Shown piece by piece: positions 26,439-34,940 of a stretch of DNA of 59,001 nucleotides. Each line of letters starts with the position of its first letter. The first letter of the stretch is position 1. The translations under genes and the position numbers were made by a program. Location: NCBI RefSeq assembly GCF_001006485.1, contig NZ_JUET01000071.1, forward strand, positions 1-59,001, given 5' to 3'. Under the pieces are notes generated by a model that did not search any database, was not told the DNA's origin, and saw only the letters and a program-made list of their open reading frames with translations. Source of the DNA: Tannerella forsythia (GTDB taxonomy: Bacteria; Bacteroidota; Bacteroidia; Bacteroidales; Tannerellaceae).

Positions 26439-27173
26439 ATGGCATACTCGAGTATTATCACGAATTCATATGTACGGATTGACCAGGAACCGGCCAGCGT
26501 CGGACACAGGGTTTTGGCGCGGACGATTGACTCTCTTTTGCTGTTTGCTTACGTTTTATTGATCTCCGTGCTCTGTGGTATTTATATCAATCTCACAGAA
26601 AAAAAAGAAATAGACCTCGTGCTGGCGATCATGATAGTCGTATGTTTTCTGCCTGCCCTGTGTTATTCGCTCCTTTGGGAAGTTTTCAATCGAGGGCAAT
26701 CGCCCGGAAAACGATTCGCAGGCATACGTGTCGTGATGAGAGATGGAAGCCCCCCTTCATTTTCTGCCTACTTGCTGCGTTGGGTGATGCTGATCATCGA
26801 TCTGTATATGTCGTGCATCGGACTGATCCCGATGATTCTGACCCGTAACAACCAACGATTCGGCGATCTTGCCGGCGGAACCCTCGTGGTCAAAGAAAAC
26901 GATTTTCGAGGGATACAGCTTATCTTTCACGAACTTCGTCATTTGACGGAAGACTATCATCCGATCTTCCCGCAGGCCGAACATCTTTCGCTCGAACAAA
27001 TGAATCTGATCGCTGAAACCTTATCGGACAAGACAAACAAACGCTCGCAGCGCATTCATCAATTAGCGTTACAGGCCCGCAGTTTTCTGAAGATTGAAAC
27101 AACAATCCCGGACGAGCATTTCCTCCGCACTCTCATGCGCGATTACCAATATTACACACTGGAAGAAATCTGA
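26439..27173 (+). CDS. RDD family membrane protein
   Basis: A 244-residue inner-membrane protein with the RDD signature near the N-terminus (RVLARTIDSLLLFAYVLL), several hydrophobic helices, FNRGQSPGKRFAGIRVV and LLRWVMLIIDLY, and a soluble C-terminal tail of about 100 residues. The function of RDD proteins is mostly unknown. In many Bacteroidales an RDD gene stands next to a SpoIIM-MoxR-DUF58 operon; here that operon is about 22 kb away (49-55 kb). Confidence 0.85.
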   Translation: MAYSSIITNSYVRIDQEPASVGHRVLARTIDSLLLFAYVLLISVLCGIYINLTEKKEIDLVLAIMIVVCFLPALCYSLLWEVFNRGQSPGKRFAGIRVVMRDGSPPSFSAYLLRWVMLIIDLYMSCIGLIPMILTRNNQRFGDLAGGTLVVKENDFRGIQLIFHELRHLTEDYHPIFPQAEHLSLEQMNLIAETLSDKTNKRSQRIHQLALQARSFLKIETTIPDEHFLRTLMRDYQYYTLEEI

Positions 27174-27259
27174 TTGATGATGACGAACTCCTATTCTGTG
27201 ATCCGCTTTATTTGGAGACATTAAAATCATTACTTTTACAACCATTTAAGAAAGAAAAG

Positions 27260-28264
27260 GTGAAAATCGGAACAATAGATTTGGGAGAACGGCCGGTCAT
27301 GCTGGCACCGATGGAAGATGTGACAGACATTTCGTTTCGTCTGATGTGTAAGCAATTCGGGGCGGACATGGTCTATACCGAATTTGTATCGAGCGATGCA
27401 TTAATCCGTCAGGTAAGCAAGACGGAAGAGAAACTCAAAGTTTCGGACGAAGAGCGTCCCGTGGCAATACAAATCTACGGCCGGGAAGTGATGCCTATGG
27501 TTGAAGCGGCACAAATTTGCGAAGCAGCACATCCTGACATGCTCGACATCAATTTCGGTTGCCCGGCCAAGAAAGTGGCGAATAAAGGGGCCGGGGCCGG
27601 GATGTTACGCAACCTCCCGCTGATGCTTGAGATAACACGTGCCGTAGTGAAAGCCGTAAATATTCCCGTAACGGTAAAGACGCGTCTTGGCTGGGATGCC
27701 GATCATCGCATTATCGTCGAACTGGCCGAGCAGTTGCAGGACTGCGGCATTGCAGCCCTCACGATCCACGGACGCACACGTGCACAAATGTACACCGGCG
27801 AGGCCGACTGGACGCTCATCGGCGCCGTAAAAGAAAACCCACGCATGCATATCCCCATTATCGGTAACGGTGACATCACATCGGCCAAACGGTGTAAAGA
27901 AGCCTTTGAGTGTTACGGGGTAGACGGTGTAATGATCGGACGTGCGAGTATCGGACAACCGTGGATTTTCCGCGAAGTAAAACATTTTTTACAGACAGGA
28001 GAATCGCTCCGCCCTGAGTCGTTCGTATGGTATCTCAATATCCTGAAACGACAGGTGCGACAAAGTGTGGAACGGCTCGACGAACGGCGCGGCATCCTTC
28101 ATATCCGTCGACATCTGGCCGTAACCCCTCTGTTTAAAGGCATCCCCGATTTCAAATCGACACGGGTAGCCATGTTGCGTGCCGAAACTGTGTCGGAACT
28201 TTTCGAAATCATGGACGGAGTCGAGGAGATCATCCGAGATAAACACCCCACGGCGGATCAGTGA
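27260..28264 (+). CDS. dusB: tRNA-dihydrouridine synthase
   Basis: FMN enzyme reducing specific uridines in tRNA to dihydrouridine. Signatures: LAPMEDVTDISFR near the N-terminus, DINFGCPAKKVANKGAGAG with the catalytic cysteine, TVKTRLGWD, LTIHGRTRAQMYTG and GNGDITSAKRC. A TTG at 27212 would add 16 residues. The GTG at 27260 gives MKIGTIDLGERP, which matches the normal N-terminus and is preferred. The paralogue letter (DusB) is a guess. It is convergent with the lamin-tail gene, whose stop overlaps its last bases. Confidence 0.9.
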   Translation: MKIGTIDLGERPVMLAPMEDVTDISFRLMCKQFGADMVYTEFVSSDALIRQVSKTEEKLKVSDEERPVAIQIYGREVMPMVEAAQICEAAHPDMLDINFGCPAKKVANKGAGAGMLRNLPLMLEITRAVVKAVNIPVTVKTRLGWDADHRIIVELAEQLQDCGIAALTIHGRTRAQMYTGEADWTLIGAVKENPRMHIPIIGNGDITSAKRCKEAFECYGVDGVMIGRASIGQPWIFREVKHFLQTGESLRPESFVWYLNILKRQVRQSVERLDERRGILHIRRHLAVTPLFKGIPDFKSTRVAMLRAETVSELFEIMDGVEEIIRDKHPTADQ

Positions 28265-29679
28265 ATCAAAAAGGCTTTTTTGACACGCCGGCGGTTGCCG
28301 TCGGCGTGATAAAGCTCGGCAAAAAAGATATATACACCAGACGACAGGCGGCTTCCGTCTGTTCCTGTACCATCCCACGAGATTTCGCCGTTAGGCGTTA
28401 GCAACTGGTTGTTTGCTATTTCCGCCACTCTCTTCCCATTGGGTGTATACACCTCGATCCGGCAACGATAACCCGTTTCATCCGTTCGGTAAGATATAAC
28501 GTAACGGTCGGTAGTATGGAGATATTCGGGAGGTTGGATGGAAAACGAATAGTCGGCCTGTGTATCCCTGAACTGTGAATTTCTGTAGCCGGGCGTCGCG
28601 TAGCCTGCTTCCGAAGCCGCCGAAGTCCAGTTCGAAGCCTCTTCCGACGCTCCGTCGGGACGGATACGCTCCAACGACACACCTTTCATATGTCTGATCG
28701 CCGCATCATGCCACTTCGATGAGTAAGCGACCTTATCGATAATGAGAGAGTCGAACTTTCGCAACAGAACGATCGTGGCTTCACTGTTATGCAGGACAGG
28801 TAATTTGAGTTCATGGATCCGTTCGGGAAAAGGAGTCGTATAAAACTCGATCACACCACTACGACTTGAGGTCAGGACGAGATATTCGTCGGCCACAAGA
28901 GAGTCTTTGACCGATGTCAGAGGGTATCGCGTACCGATTTCACCGTTTGCCTTTCGGATCGCAAAAGTAAGGCTGTTTACCGGCAATATCCGTCCCGAAC
29001 GATTATAGAGCTCGATGAATTCGCTTCCGCCGACGAATGGATCGAATAAAATCTCATTCACGACGATTTCACCGGGCTCGATTTTTATCGGCTCTTCAGG
29101 CGTCGGATCAGGTTGGGCCGGAGGGACTGGCGGTTGAGGAGGCGTAGGCTCGGGTGGTGAAGCAGGTGACGAATTAACCGTACCCGGCGTACCTCCTCGC
29201 GGGTCGGTACAGAGATGCCACGTACTATCCGACCCGCGTTCGTGCGATTTTCCGGCTACGGCTTTCGGGTAGTCGTAGGCGTGAATCATAAGCCCATCCG
29301 AGTTTTTTAAGGCGATATGCTTACCGCCATTGGCCAGATTCGCAGGGAACTTCTTTAAACCTATCCCCAGTGCCTCAGAAGGGATTACGATCTCTCGTCC
29401 TTCGTGATAAAGCACTGCATACCTGCCGGCAGGTAGCATAACATCGGGCAGGGCAACCGTCGTTCTATCGTAAATAAAAGTCCATCCCTTCAGTGAAAGA
29501 GTTTTGTCCGAAGCATTATAAATCTCGATATATTCCGTTTTCGGCAATGCCGTCAGTCCTTTCGGATTGGCCATCACTTCGTTCAGCAATACATCGCCCG
29601 GCTTTGATGGATCAGACGTTTGTGCCCGCAAGAAGACCGGCATAAGTATCAAACTGATGAGTAGCATCATGTGTTTCAT
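28258..29679 (-). CDS. Secreted lamin-tail-domain protein with T9SS-like C-terminus
   Basis: A 473-residue exported protein with signal peptide MKHMMLLISLILMPVFLRAQ. Two lamin tail domains (VLLNEVMANPKG...EYIEIYNASDKTLSLKGW; IVVNEILFDPFVGGSEFIEL) are joined by a proline-rich linker (about residues 165-195). The C-terminal Ig-like domain (WDGTGTDGSRLSSGVYIFFA) resembles T9SS/FlgD-type sorting regions. Lamin tail domains in bacteria occur on surface proteins, often with nucleases, but no nuclease is seen here. The open frame extends to 29859, but that part has no signal peptide and covers the asd start. Confidence 0.82.
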   Translation of the reverse strand: MKHMMLLISLILMPVFLRAQTSDPSKPGDVLLNEVMANPKGLTALPKTEYIEIYNASDKTLSLKGWTFIYDRTTVALPDVMLPAGRYAVLYHEGREIVIPSEALGIGLKKFPANLANGGKHIALKNSDGLMIHAYDYPKAVAGKSHERGSDSTWHLCTDPRGGTPGTVNSSPASPPEPTPPQPPVPPAQPDPTPEEPIKIEPGEIVVNEILFDPFVGGSEFIELYNRSGRILPVNSLTFAIRKANGEIGTRYPLTSVKDSLVADEYLVLTSSRSGVIEFYTTPFPERIHELKLPVLHNSEATIVLLRKFDSLIIDKVAYSSKWHDAAIRHMKGVSLERIRPDGASEEASNWTSAASEAGYATPGYRNSQFRDTQADYSFSIQPPEYLHTTDRYVISYRTDETGYRCRIEVYTPNGKRVAEIANNQLLTPNGEISWDGTGTDGSRLSSGVYIFFAELYHADGNRRRVKKAFLIH

Positions 29680-29756
29680 TGTACTTCCCTCCTTGTTTCT
29701 CTGGCTGCAACGGATGAAAAATGTAAGGCGGATACCGTTTGCCGCATTTGTTTTTC

Positions 29757-29764
29757 TATCTTTG
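29757..29764 (+). promoter_or_regulatory. -7 promoter element for asd
   Basis: TATCTTTG, 83 bases before the asd ATG and divergent from the lamin-tail gene. Confidence 0.55.
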
Positions 29765-29846
29765 CAGCCGTATTTGAAGATTTCTGTTACAAATATACAA
29801 CGAAAATAGTAAACATTCCATATCTTTCTATACACAACGAATAAAG

Positions 29847-30857
29847 ATGAAAGTAGCAATTGTTGGAGTAAGCGGTGCGGTGGGACAGGAGTTCCTTCGT
29901 GTGTTCGAAGAGAGAAATTTCCTGATGGACGAGCTGGTACTGTTCGGTTCGTCGCGTAGCGCAGGACGTGAATATACGTTTCGAGGGAAACCGTATATCG
30001 TCAAAGAACTGAAACACAATGACGATTTCAAAAGCATCGATGTGGCTTTTACTTCGGCCGGAGGCGGTACTTCTATGGAATATGCCGAAACCATCACGAA
30101 ACACGGCACGGTGATGATCGACAATTCAAGTACTTTCCGGATGGATGAAGACGTCCCTCTGGTCGTACCCGAAATCAATCCCGAAGATGCGCTGACACGC
30201 CCTAAAGGAATCATCGCAAACCCGAACTGTTCGACAATTCAGATGGTTGTTGCGTTGAACGTGATCGAAAAACTCTCGCATATCAAACGTGTGCATGTGG
30301 CAACGTATCAGGCTGCCAGCGGAGCGGGAGCGGCTGCGATGGACGAGCTGGTAAAACAGTATGTGCAGCTTCTCAAAGGTGAAGAACCGACGGTCGAAAA
30401 ATTTGCCTATCAACTTGCTTACAATCTGATTCCGCAAATCGACGTATTCGCCGACAACGGTTATACAAAGGAGGAGATGAAGATGTACGGCGAGACACGC
30501 AAAATCATGCATTCCGACATTGAGGTGAGTGCAACGTGCATACGTGTTCCGGTGATGCGTGCGCACAGCGAAGCAATCTGGGTAGAGACAGAGCGTCCCG
30601 TCTCGGTCGAAGAGGCAAAAGAAGCGTTCGCACGAGCCGAAGGGGTCATCTTGCAGGATGATCCGGCTAAGAAAGATTATCCGATGCCGCTCTTCGTAGC
30701 CGGGAAAGACCCTGTTTACGTAGGCCGTATCCGCAAAGACCTTGCCCATCCGAACGGATTAACGTTCTGGGCGGTCAGCGACCAGATCAAAAAGGGAGCG
30801 GCTCTGAACGCGGTACAGATTGCCGAATACCTGCTCAAAGCCGGAGGCCTCGGCTAA
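29847..30857 (+). CDS. asd: Aspartate-semialdehyde dehydrogenase
   Basis: NADPH enzyme making aspartate semialdehyde for lysine, diaminopimelate, threonine and methionine. The 336 residues start with the Rossmann motif [11 protein letters not shown]; catalytic Cys128 is in [11 protein letters not shown], and the histidine region is [17 protein letters not shown]. Its last 104 bases lie in a 362-bp direct repeat and are duplicated at 38205-38308, on the far side of the island. This copy is complete. Confidence 0.96.
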   Translation: MKVAIVGVSGAVGQEFLRVFEERNFLMDELVLFGSSRSAGREYTFRGKPYIVKELKHNDDFKSIDVAFTSAGGGTSMEYAETITKHGTVMIDNSSTFRMDEDVPLVVPEINPEDALTRPKGIIANPNCSTIQMVVALNVIEKLSHIKRVHVATYQAASGAGAAAMDELVKQYVQLLKGEEPTVEKFAYQLAYNLIPQIDVFADNGYTKEEMKMYGETRKIMHSDIEVSATCIRVPVMRAHSEAIWVETERPVSVEEAKEAFARAEGVILQDDPAKKDYPMPLFVAGKDPVYVGRIRKDLAHPNGLTFWAVSDQIKKGAALNAVQIAEYLLKAGGLG

Positions 30858-30870
30858 GATCAAAAAAAAG

Positions 30871-30904
30871 AGGAGGGGAAATCCTCATGGTTTTTTCCCC
30901 TCCT
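30871..30904. terminator. Bidirectional terminator between asd and rhodanese fragment
   Basis: The arms AGGAGGGGAAA and TTTCCCCTCCT are exact complements, with flanking A- and T-runs. It serves convergent genes and is repeated at 38322-38355. Confidence 0.75.
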
Positions 30905-31115
30905 GATAAAGACGCCATTCATGATAGCCTTCGTTCAAATTATGAACCGTATAGCCTTTTTCGACTAACATCTCGGCCGCTCTTCGGCTACGCCTACCGC
31001 TCCGGCAATATACCGCCACAGGCCGCGACTTGTCGAGCAACGAGTCGGCCTTCGCCAGAAAGTCTTTTTCCGTGACATCGATCAGGATCGCTCCTTCGAT
31101 GTGTCCGGCCTTAAA
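30885..31115 (-). pseudogene. Truncated rhodanese (C-terminal fragment)
   Basis: Encodes the last ~75 residues of the rhodanese gene that is whole at 38336-38725, including the active-site loop AVYCRSGRRSR. The signal peptide and first ~55 residues are missing because the island joins at 31115/31116. An accidental ATG at 31127 gives an open frame (MSKMFKAGHIE...), but there is no signal peptide, so the product would be mislocalised or not made. Confidence 0.9.
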
Positions 31116-31345
31116 CATTTTCGACAAATACTCGTGGAAATATCCTGATGTGCTACCTACTTCAACAAATCATTTTTGGGACTAAAGTATAAGGTGTTGT
31201 TAAAAGTATAGGTTTTATTCTTTTTAGAACGTCAATATATTGACTATAGGAAGATTAACGCTTCTGGTATTTTCAAAAACTATAGCAACTTAACAATGCC
31301 GAAAATAATTATACAAAAAATAGTAGGCTGTTCACAAAGGTTCCA

Positions 31346-31353
31346 TACCTTTG
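31346..31353 (+). promoter_or_regulatory. -7 promoter element for the island operon
   Basis: TACCTTTG, 29 bases before the receptor ATG. Receptor, glycosyltransferase and precursor peptide follow with an overlap or short gap and are probably read from here. Confidence 0.55.
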
Positions 31354-31382
31354 CACTTAAAACGTTTGTAGTAGTTGGATAG

Positions 31383-33704
31383 ATGAATATACGAATTACA
31401 TTAGTGAGTTTGCTTCTTTTTATCATTCCTTATTGGATAAATTACATACAAGGGCAAATTTCGGGCATTGTGATAGACCGGAAAGGTTTCCCTATTCCTT
31501 ACGCAAACGTCAGCGTATTGTCTGCCGGAGACTCTCTTTTCGTTAAGGGCGGCGTTGCGGATTCAACGGGACACTTTCAAATCACAGACATGGAGCCGGA
31601 TAAACCGTATATGTTAAGACTTTCATCCGTAGGATATAAAACCGTCCATTATCCCTATATTGCCGAAAGGGAGCGCATCTATCTTATGGAAGAAGACAAT
31701 CTTTTGCTGGATGAAGTTATCGTAAAAGCCGAAACGCCTCAGGTGAGAGTCATTGATGGCCGATTAAGTTTCCCTGTACAAACGCTTGTAAAGAATAAAC
31801 CTGTGACAAACGCCTTCGACCTGCTTGGAGAGGTGCCAGGATTAGATAAATCGGGGGATCGTATTTCGATTATTGGTGCTCCTTCGACTTCAATCATTAT
31901 CAACGGAAAAAAAAGCTCCATGTCTGCAGAGCAAATCAAACAGATGTTAAAATCGATGCCTGCTAACCGAGTGAAAAGCATTGAAATATTATACGTGACT
32001 CCTACTTCGTTCGGCGTTCGGGGAGCATCCGTCAATGTTGTTTTAGATCGTTCCTCTGAAGAGAAAGGATGTCGAGGAGAATTTTATTCCAGCATATCTC
32101 AATCCTACAAGCTATCCCCTTCTGCCGGTGCTTCCCTCGTTTTTTCGAGAGAAAAAACAAGTATTGATATAAACTATGAATTTCGTCGAAAAGGTAATTA
32201 CACAAAAGAAGACTTGTATTCCGTCCATACGCTGACTGAAGGGACATCATCCCCCGCAACATTCATAATTGAGCAGGACAACAAAGGAGAGAGCTTTAAT
32301 CATGCACACCGTATACGGTGTGCACTGTTTCATTCCTTTTCGACCAAACACACCTTAGACCTGTCTTATTATACATCTATAAACCGTACAGATTCCCACA
32401 GAAAGGGTGCCGTTGCAATTGAAAACGTAGGAATGACTCACAGCGACAACGATTTGTCGGGAAATAGTTATCTACACGTCGTCTCTGCCGACTATATGCT
32501 CAGTACACTCTCTGCAGGAGGTGATTTTCTTATTTATAAGCAGAGAAACACCCAACAACAGTCTAACAGAGGGCAGCAGATGTACACTATAAACGGCAGA
32601 GCATTTCAATCGGTACACCAATCGAATTTTTATCTGACCAACAAATCGAAACTGTTCCGAAACGCGTCGCTTACTTATGGCGTAAGAGCCCTAATAAGTT
32701 GTGCGGAAAACACGAATACAACAGAACGCGACCGCATTTCCATTGAAAATATAAACCAGACCCAGAGCGAAATAATACTCGAAATTTTCAATGATTGGTC
32801 ATATTCTTTTCTGAAGAAAGGAACTCTGTCTGCCGGAATTAGCTGCCAACATCACAAAGCAATGACTAATCCCGACGAAAAAATCTTGTGGAATAGGAAT
32901 ACATGGTATCCTACTTTGGGATTCACTTGGCGATTTAGCCCCACTCATGTCCTTCAACTATCATTTTCGAACGAGAAGCGTTATCCCTCGTATTGGCAAC
33001 AAACCCCAACAACGACTTACCGCAGTAGCTATGTGTCGATTGCCGGTAATCCACAGTTGAAACCATCGGACGATTATATGTTTCGCACAGTGTATATCTT
33101 CAGAAGCAAATATATTTTCCAATTGTTCGGAACACGGAGTGCTCGAAATATCAGGCAGACCCTTGTTCAAAGTCCCGACCAGTTACAAGCCGTGTACCGT
33201 GTATCGAATTTAGATTATCGTGATACGTACGGTTTTCTCATCATCACACCATTCATGATCGGCAAACACCTTTCATCCAGAGTAATACTTTCGGGCTTCA
33301 ACGTTATTGACAAAGGCCAGATTACTCATGTTTCATTCGACAGGCACATATGGGCCGGCCAAATCCGACTGAATAATACGCTGAATATAAGCAAAACTTT
33401 GTCCATGCAGATAAACGGGTATTTTATCAGTAAAGCGATTCAAGGCATTTATACTATCGACCCAATATATGACTTGTCAGTTGGAATACTCTGGAAACCT
33501 GCAAAAAAATGGGACATCCATCTGAATAGTGAAGACCTGCTGAAGGGACGCAGACAAGGAGTCAGAGTCGATGAGGGAGGGCAGTATTATAAGTTGAATA
33601 TGGACAATGATACGCGGTTTGTCTCATTATCCGTTAAATATACGTTCGGCGCATTTAAAGCGCGTAACAGAGAGAATATAGAAACGTCAAGGTTAGGGCT
33701 ATGA
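31383..33704 (+). CDS. TonB-receptor-like outer-membrane protein (OMP_b-brl_3 type)
   Basis: A 773-residue protein with a signal segment (ITLVSLLLFIIPYWINYIQGQ), a carboxypeptidase-regulatory-like domain (GIVIDRKGFPIPYANVSV), a TonB-box-like linker LLLDEVIVKAE (about residues 107-117), a plug (VPGLDKSGDRISIIGAP...IIINGKKSSMS), and a long barrel resembling the outer membrane protein beta-barrel family. Such proteins move siderophores, glycans or peptides across the outer membrane, and some sit beside peptide clusters. Its stop overlaps the glycosyltransferase start (ATGA), coupling the two. It is the only island gene besides the precursor peptide that looks intact. Confidence 0.85.
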   Translation: MNIRITLVSLLLFIIPYWINYIQGQISGIVIDRKGFPIPYANVSVLSAGDSLFVKGGVADSTGHFQITDMEPDKPYMLRLSSVGYKTVHYPYIAERERIYLMEEDNLLLDEVIVKAETPQVRVIDGRLSFPVQTLVKNKPVTNAFDLLGEVPGLDKSGDRISIIGAPSTSIIINGKKSSMSAEQIKQMLKSMPANRVKSIEILYVTPTSFGVRGASVNVVLDRSSEEKGCRGEFYSSISQSYKLSPSAGASLVFSREKTSIDINYEFRRKGNYTKEDLYSVHTLTEGTSSPATFIIEQDNKGESFNHAHRIRCALFHSFSTKHTLDLSYYTSINRTDSHRKGAVAIENVGMTHSDNDLSGNSYLHVVSADYMLSTLSAGGDFLIYKQRNTQQQSNRGQQMYTINGRAFQSVHQSNFYLTNKSKLFRNASLTYGVRALISCAENTNTTERDRISIENINQTQSEIILEIFNDWSYSFLKKGTLSAGISCQHHKAMTNPDEKILWNRNTWYPTLGFTWRFSPTHVLQLSFSNEKRYPSYWQQTPTTTYRSSYVSIAGNPQLKPSDDYMFRTVYIFRSKYIFQLFGTRSARNIRQTLVQSPDQLQAVYRVSNLDYRDTYGFLIITPFMIGKHLSSRVILSGFNVIDKGQITHVSFDRHIWAGQIRLNNTLNISKTLSMQINGYFISKAIQGIYTIDPIYDLSVGILWKPAKKWDIHLNSEDLLKGRRQGVRVDEGGQYYKLNMDNDTRFVSLSVKYTFGAFKARNRENIETSRLGL

Positions 33705-34670
33705 CGAATAACAGAATAACAAATAAAAAGCTTTCCATTGTTATAACATTCTGTAATGAGGGAAGAGAGGTAAAAGAGACGCTAGAAAGCCTAAGAGTCT
33801 CTTCAGACGAGAGACTTGTTGATATTCTTTTAGTCAATGATGCTTCTGATGACAAGTTTGATTATAATCATATTGCTTCCAAATACAACGCTTCGATCTA
33901 TACCAATAAAAAAAGAAAAGGAGTCGCAGAATCAAGAAATATTGGAGTTAGCCTAAGCAGGACACCTTATATAATTATTTTAGATGCCCATATGCGAATA
34001 TATCAAACCGATTGGGCAGATATAATTCTGCACTTGCTTTCTATGTATCCAAGAACTCTCTTTTGCTGCCAGACACTACCGATAAATAAAGTGGGAGAAA
34101 TTATATCCTCTACTCCAACAAGTTTTGGCGCATATATAGACATGCAAACAATGGGTGCCAAGTGGAATAAAGTTGATCTATCCCTCAAAGATTATATATA
34201 TGATATTCCTTGTCTTTTAGGGGCTTCTTATGCTTTTTCACGCAATTATTGGCTTGAAATCCATGGATGCCGATGGGCTTAAAAGCTATGGATATGATGA
34301 ACAGCTTATAAGTCTTAAATCTTGGTTGTATGGAGAAGGCTGCAGTTTAATTAAAACAATTTCATTTGGGCATATGTTTCGAGATAAGACGGATGTTCCA
34401 TATTCTCTTTCCGAACTTGATTATACATATAACAAATTATTGCTTATTTGCTTGTTCCTGGGAAAAAATGAAGCACTCTCATTCTCTAAGAAAGAGAAAT
34501 TACCATCAAATATCCTATATGAAGTTTATAAATATGTAAGTGATAATAAAACATGGCTTGATAAGATTTTTACGGCTGATAATAAAGCCAAGTTTTATCA
34601 AATAAATAATAAGGTAATTCAATTAAATGAGATAGCGGAAGCCGAAAAGCTAAGAGTAGGCATATTTTAA
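33701..34670 (+). pseudogene. Polypeptide-GalNAc-transferase-like glycosyltransferase, frameshifted
   Basis: A GT2-fold glycosyltransferase in two frames (33701-34282, then ~34270-34670). The N-terminal part shows LSIVITFCNEG, LLVNDASDD, RKGVAESRNIGVSLS and Asp95-Ala-His97 (ILDAHMRI), the DxH metal motif typical of polypeptide GalNAc-transferases. The second frame supplies the matching C-terminal block GLKSYGYDEQLISLKSWLYG...ISFGHMFRDK, like the GGYDE...ELSxRxW...GHxFR block of that family. The break lies about 34263-34280. It is directly upstream of a Ser/Thr-rich small peptide, so that peptide is its natural candidate acceptor. Whether the break is real or a sequencing error is open. Confidence 0.8.
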
Positions 34671-34682
34671 TTCAAATTCATT

Positions 34683-34874
34683 ATGAGAACAAAAAGTCAA
34701 AAACTTGGCAATTGGATTCTGGAAGAATCGATTGAGATTGATTCAATGGGATCAATCAAAGGTGGAAAATTCCAAAATTTTCCTTCAGCTCGCACTGATG
34801 AGTCTGGGTCAACTTATGAAGGTCAAACCCTCGAAGAAGTTATAGTAACCCCACCACCATCATCGGTATTTTAA
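34683..34874 (+). CDS. Double-glycine-leader RiPP precursor peptide (candidate)
   Basis: A 63-residue peptide 12 bases after the glycosyltransferase. Residues 1-28 look like a leader, ending in EIDSMGSIKGG; this is the L/M-x2-I-x-GG pattern of double-glycine leaders. Cleavage after Gly28 would release a 35-residue core rich in Ser, Thr, Glu and Pro (FPSARTDESGSTYEGQ, then LEEVIVTPPPSSVF). The core has no cysteine, so YcaO chemistry would have to act on Ser/Thr or on backbone amides, and the Ser/Thr cluster offers O-glycosylation sites. No peptidase-containing ABC exporter is in the island. A terminator-like hairpin follows before ycaO. Confidence 0.75.
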   Translation: MRTKSQKLGNWILEESIEIDSMGSIKGGKFQNFPSARTDESGSTYEGQTLEEVIVTPPPSSVF

Positions 34875-34885
34875 CTTAATTCTGA

Positions 34886-34925
34886 GAGAGGGCTGAGACT
34901 GCTTCAGTCCCTCTCATTTTCTTTT
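34886..34925 (+). terminator. Attenuator/terminator between precursor and ycaO
   Basis: GAGAGGG-CTGA pairs with TCAG-T-CCCTCTC (one bulged T), followed by ATTTTCTTTTCT. Placed just after the peptide gene, it would favour a short abundant precursor transcript over read-through into ycaO, as is common in peptide clusters. Confidence 0.65.
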
Positions 34926-34940
34926 CTAATTTTTATAACA

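Larger units (their letters stand above)
30754..31115. repeat. 362-bp direct repeat, left copy (island boundary)
   Basis: Identical by eye to 38205-38566. It spans the end of asd, the intergenic terminator and the 3' part of the rhodanese gene. The two copies bracket 7.1 kb of foreign-looking DNA. Confidence 0.92.
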
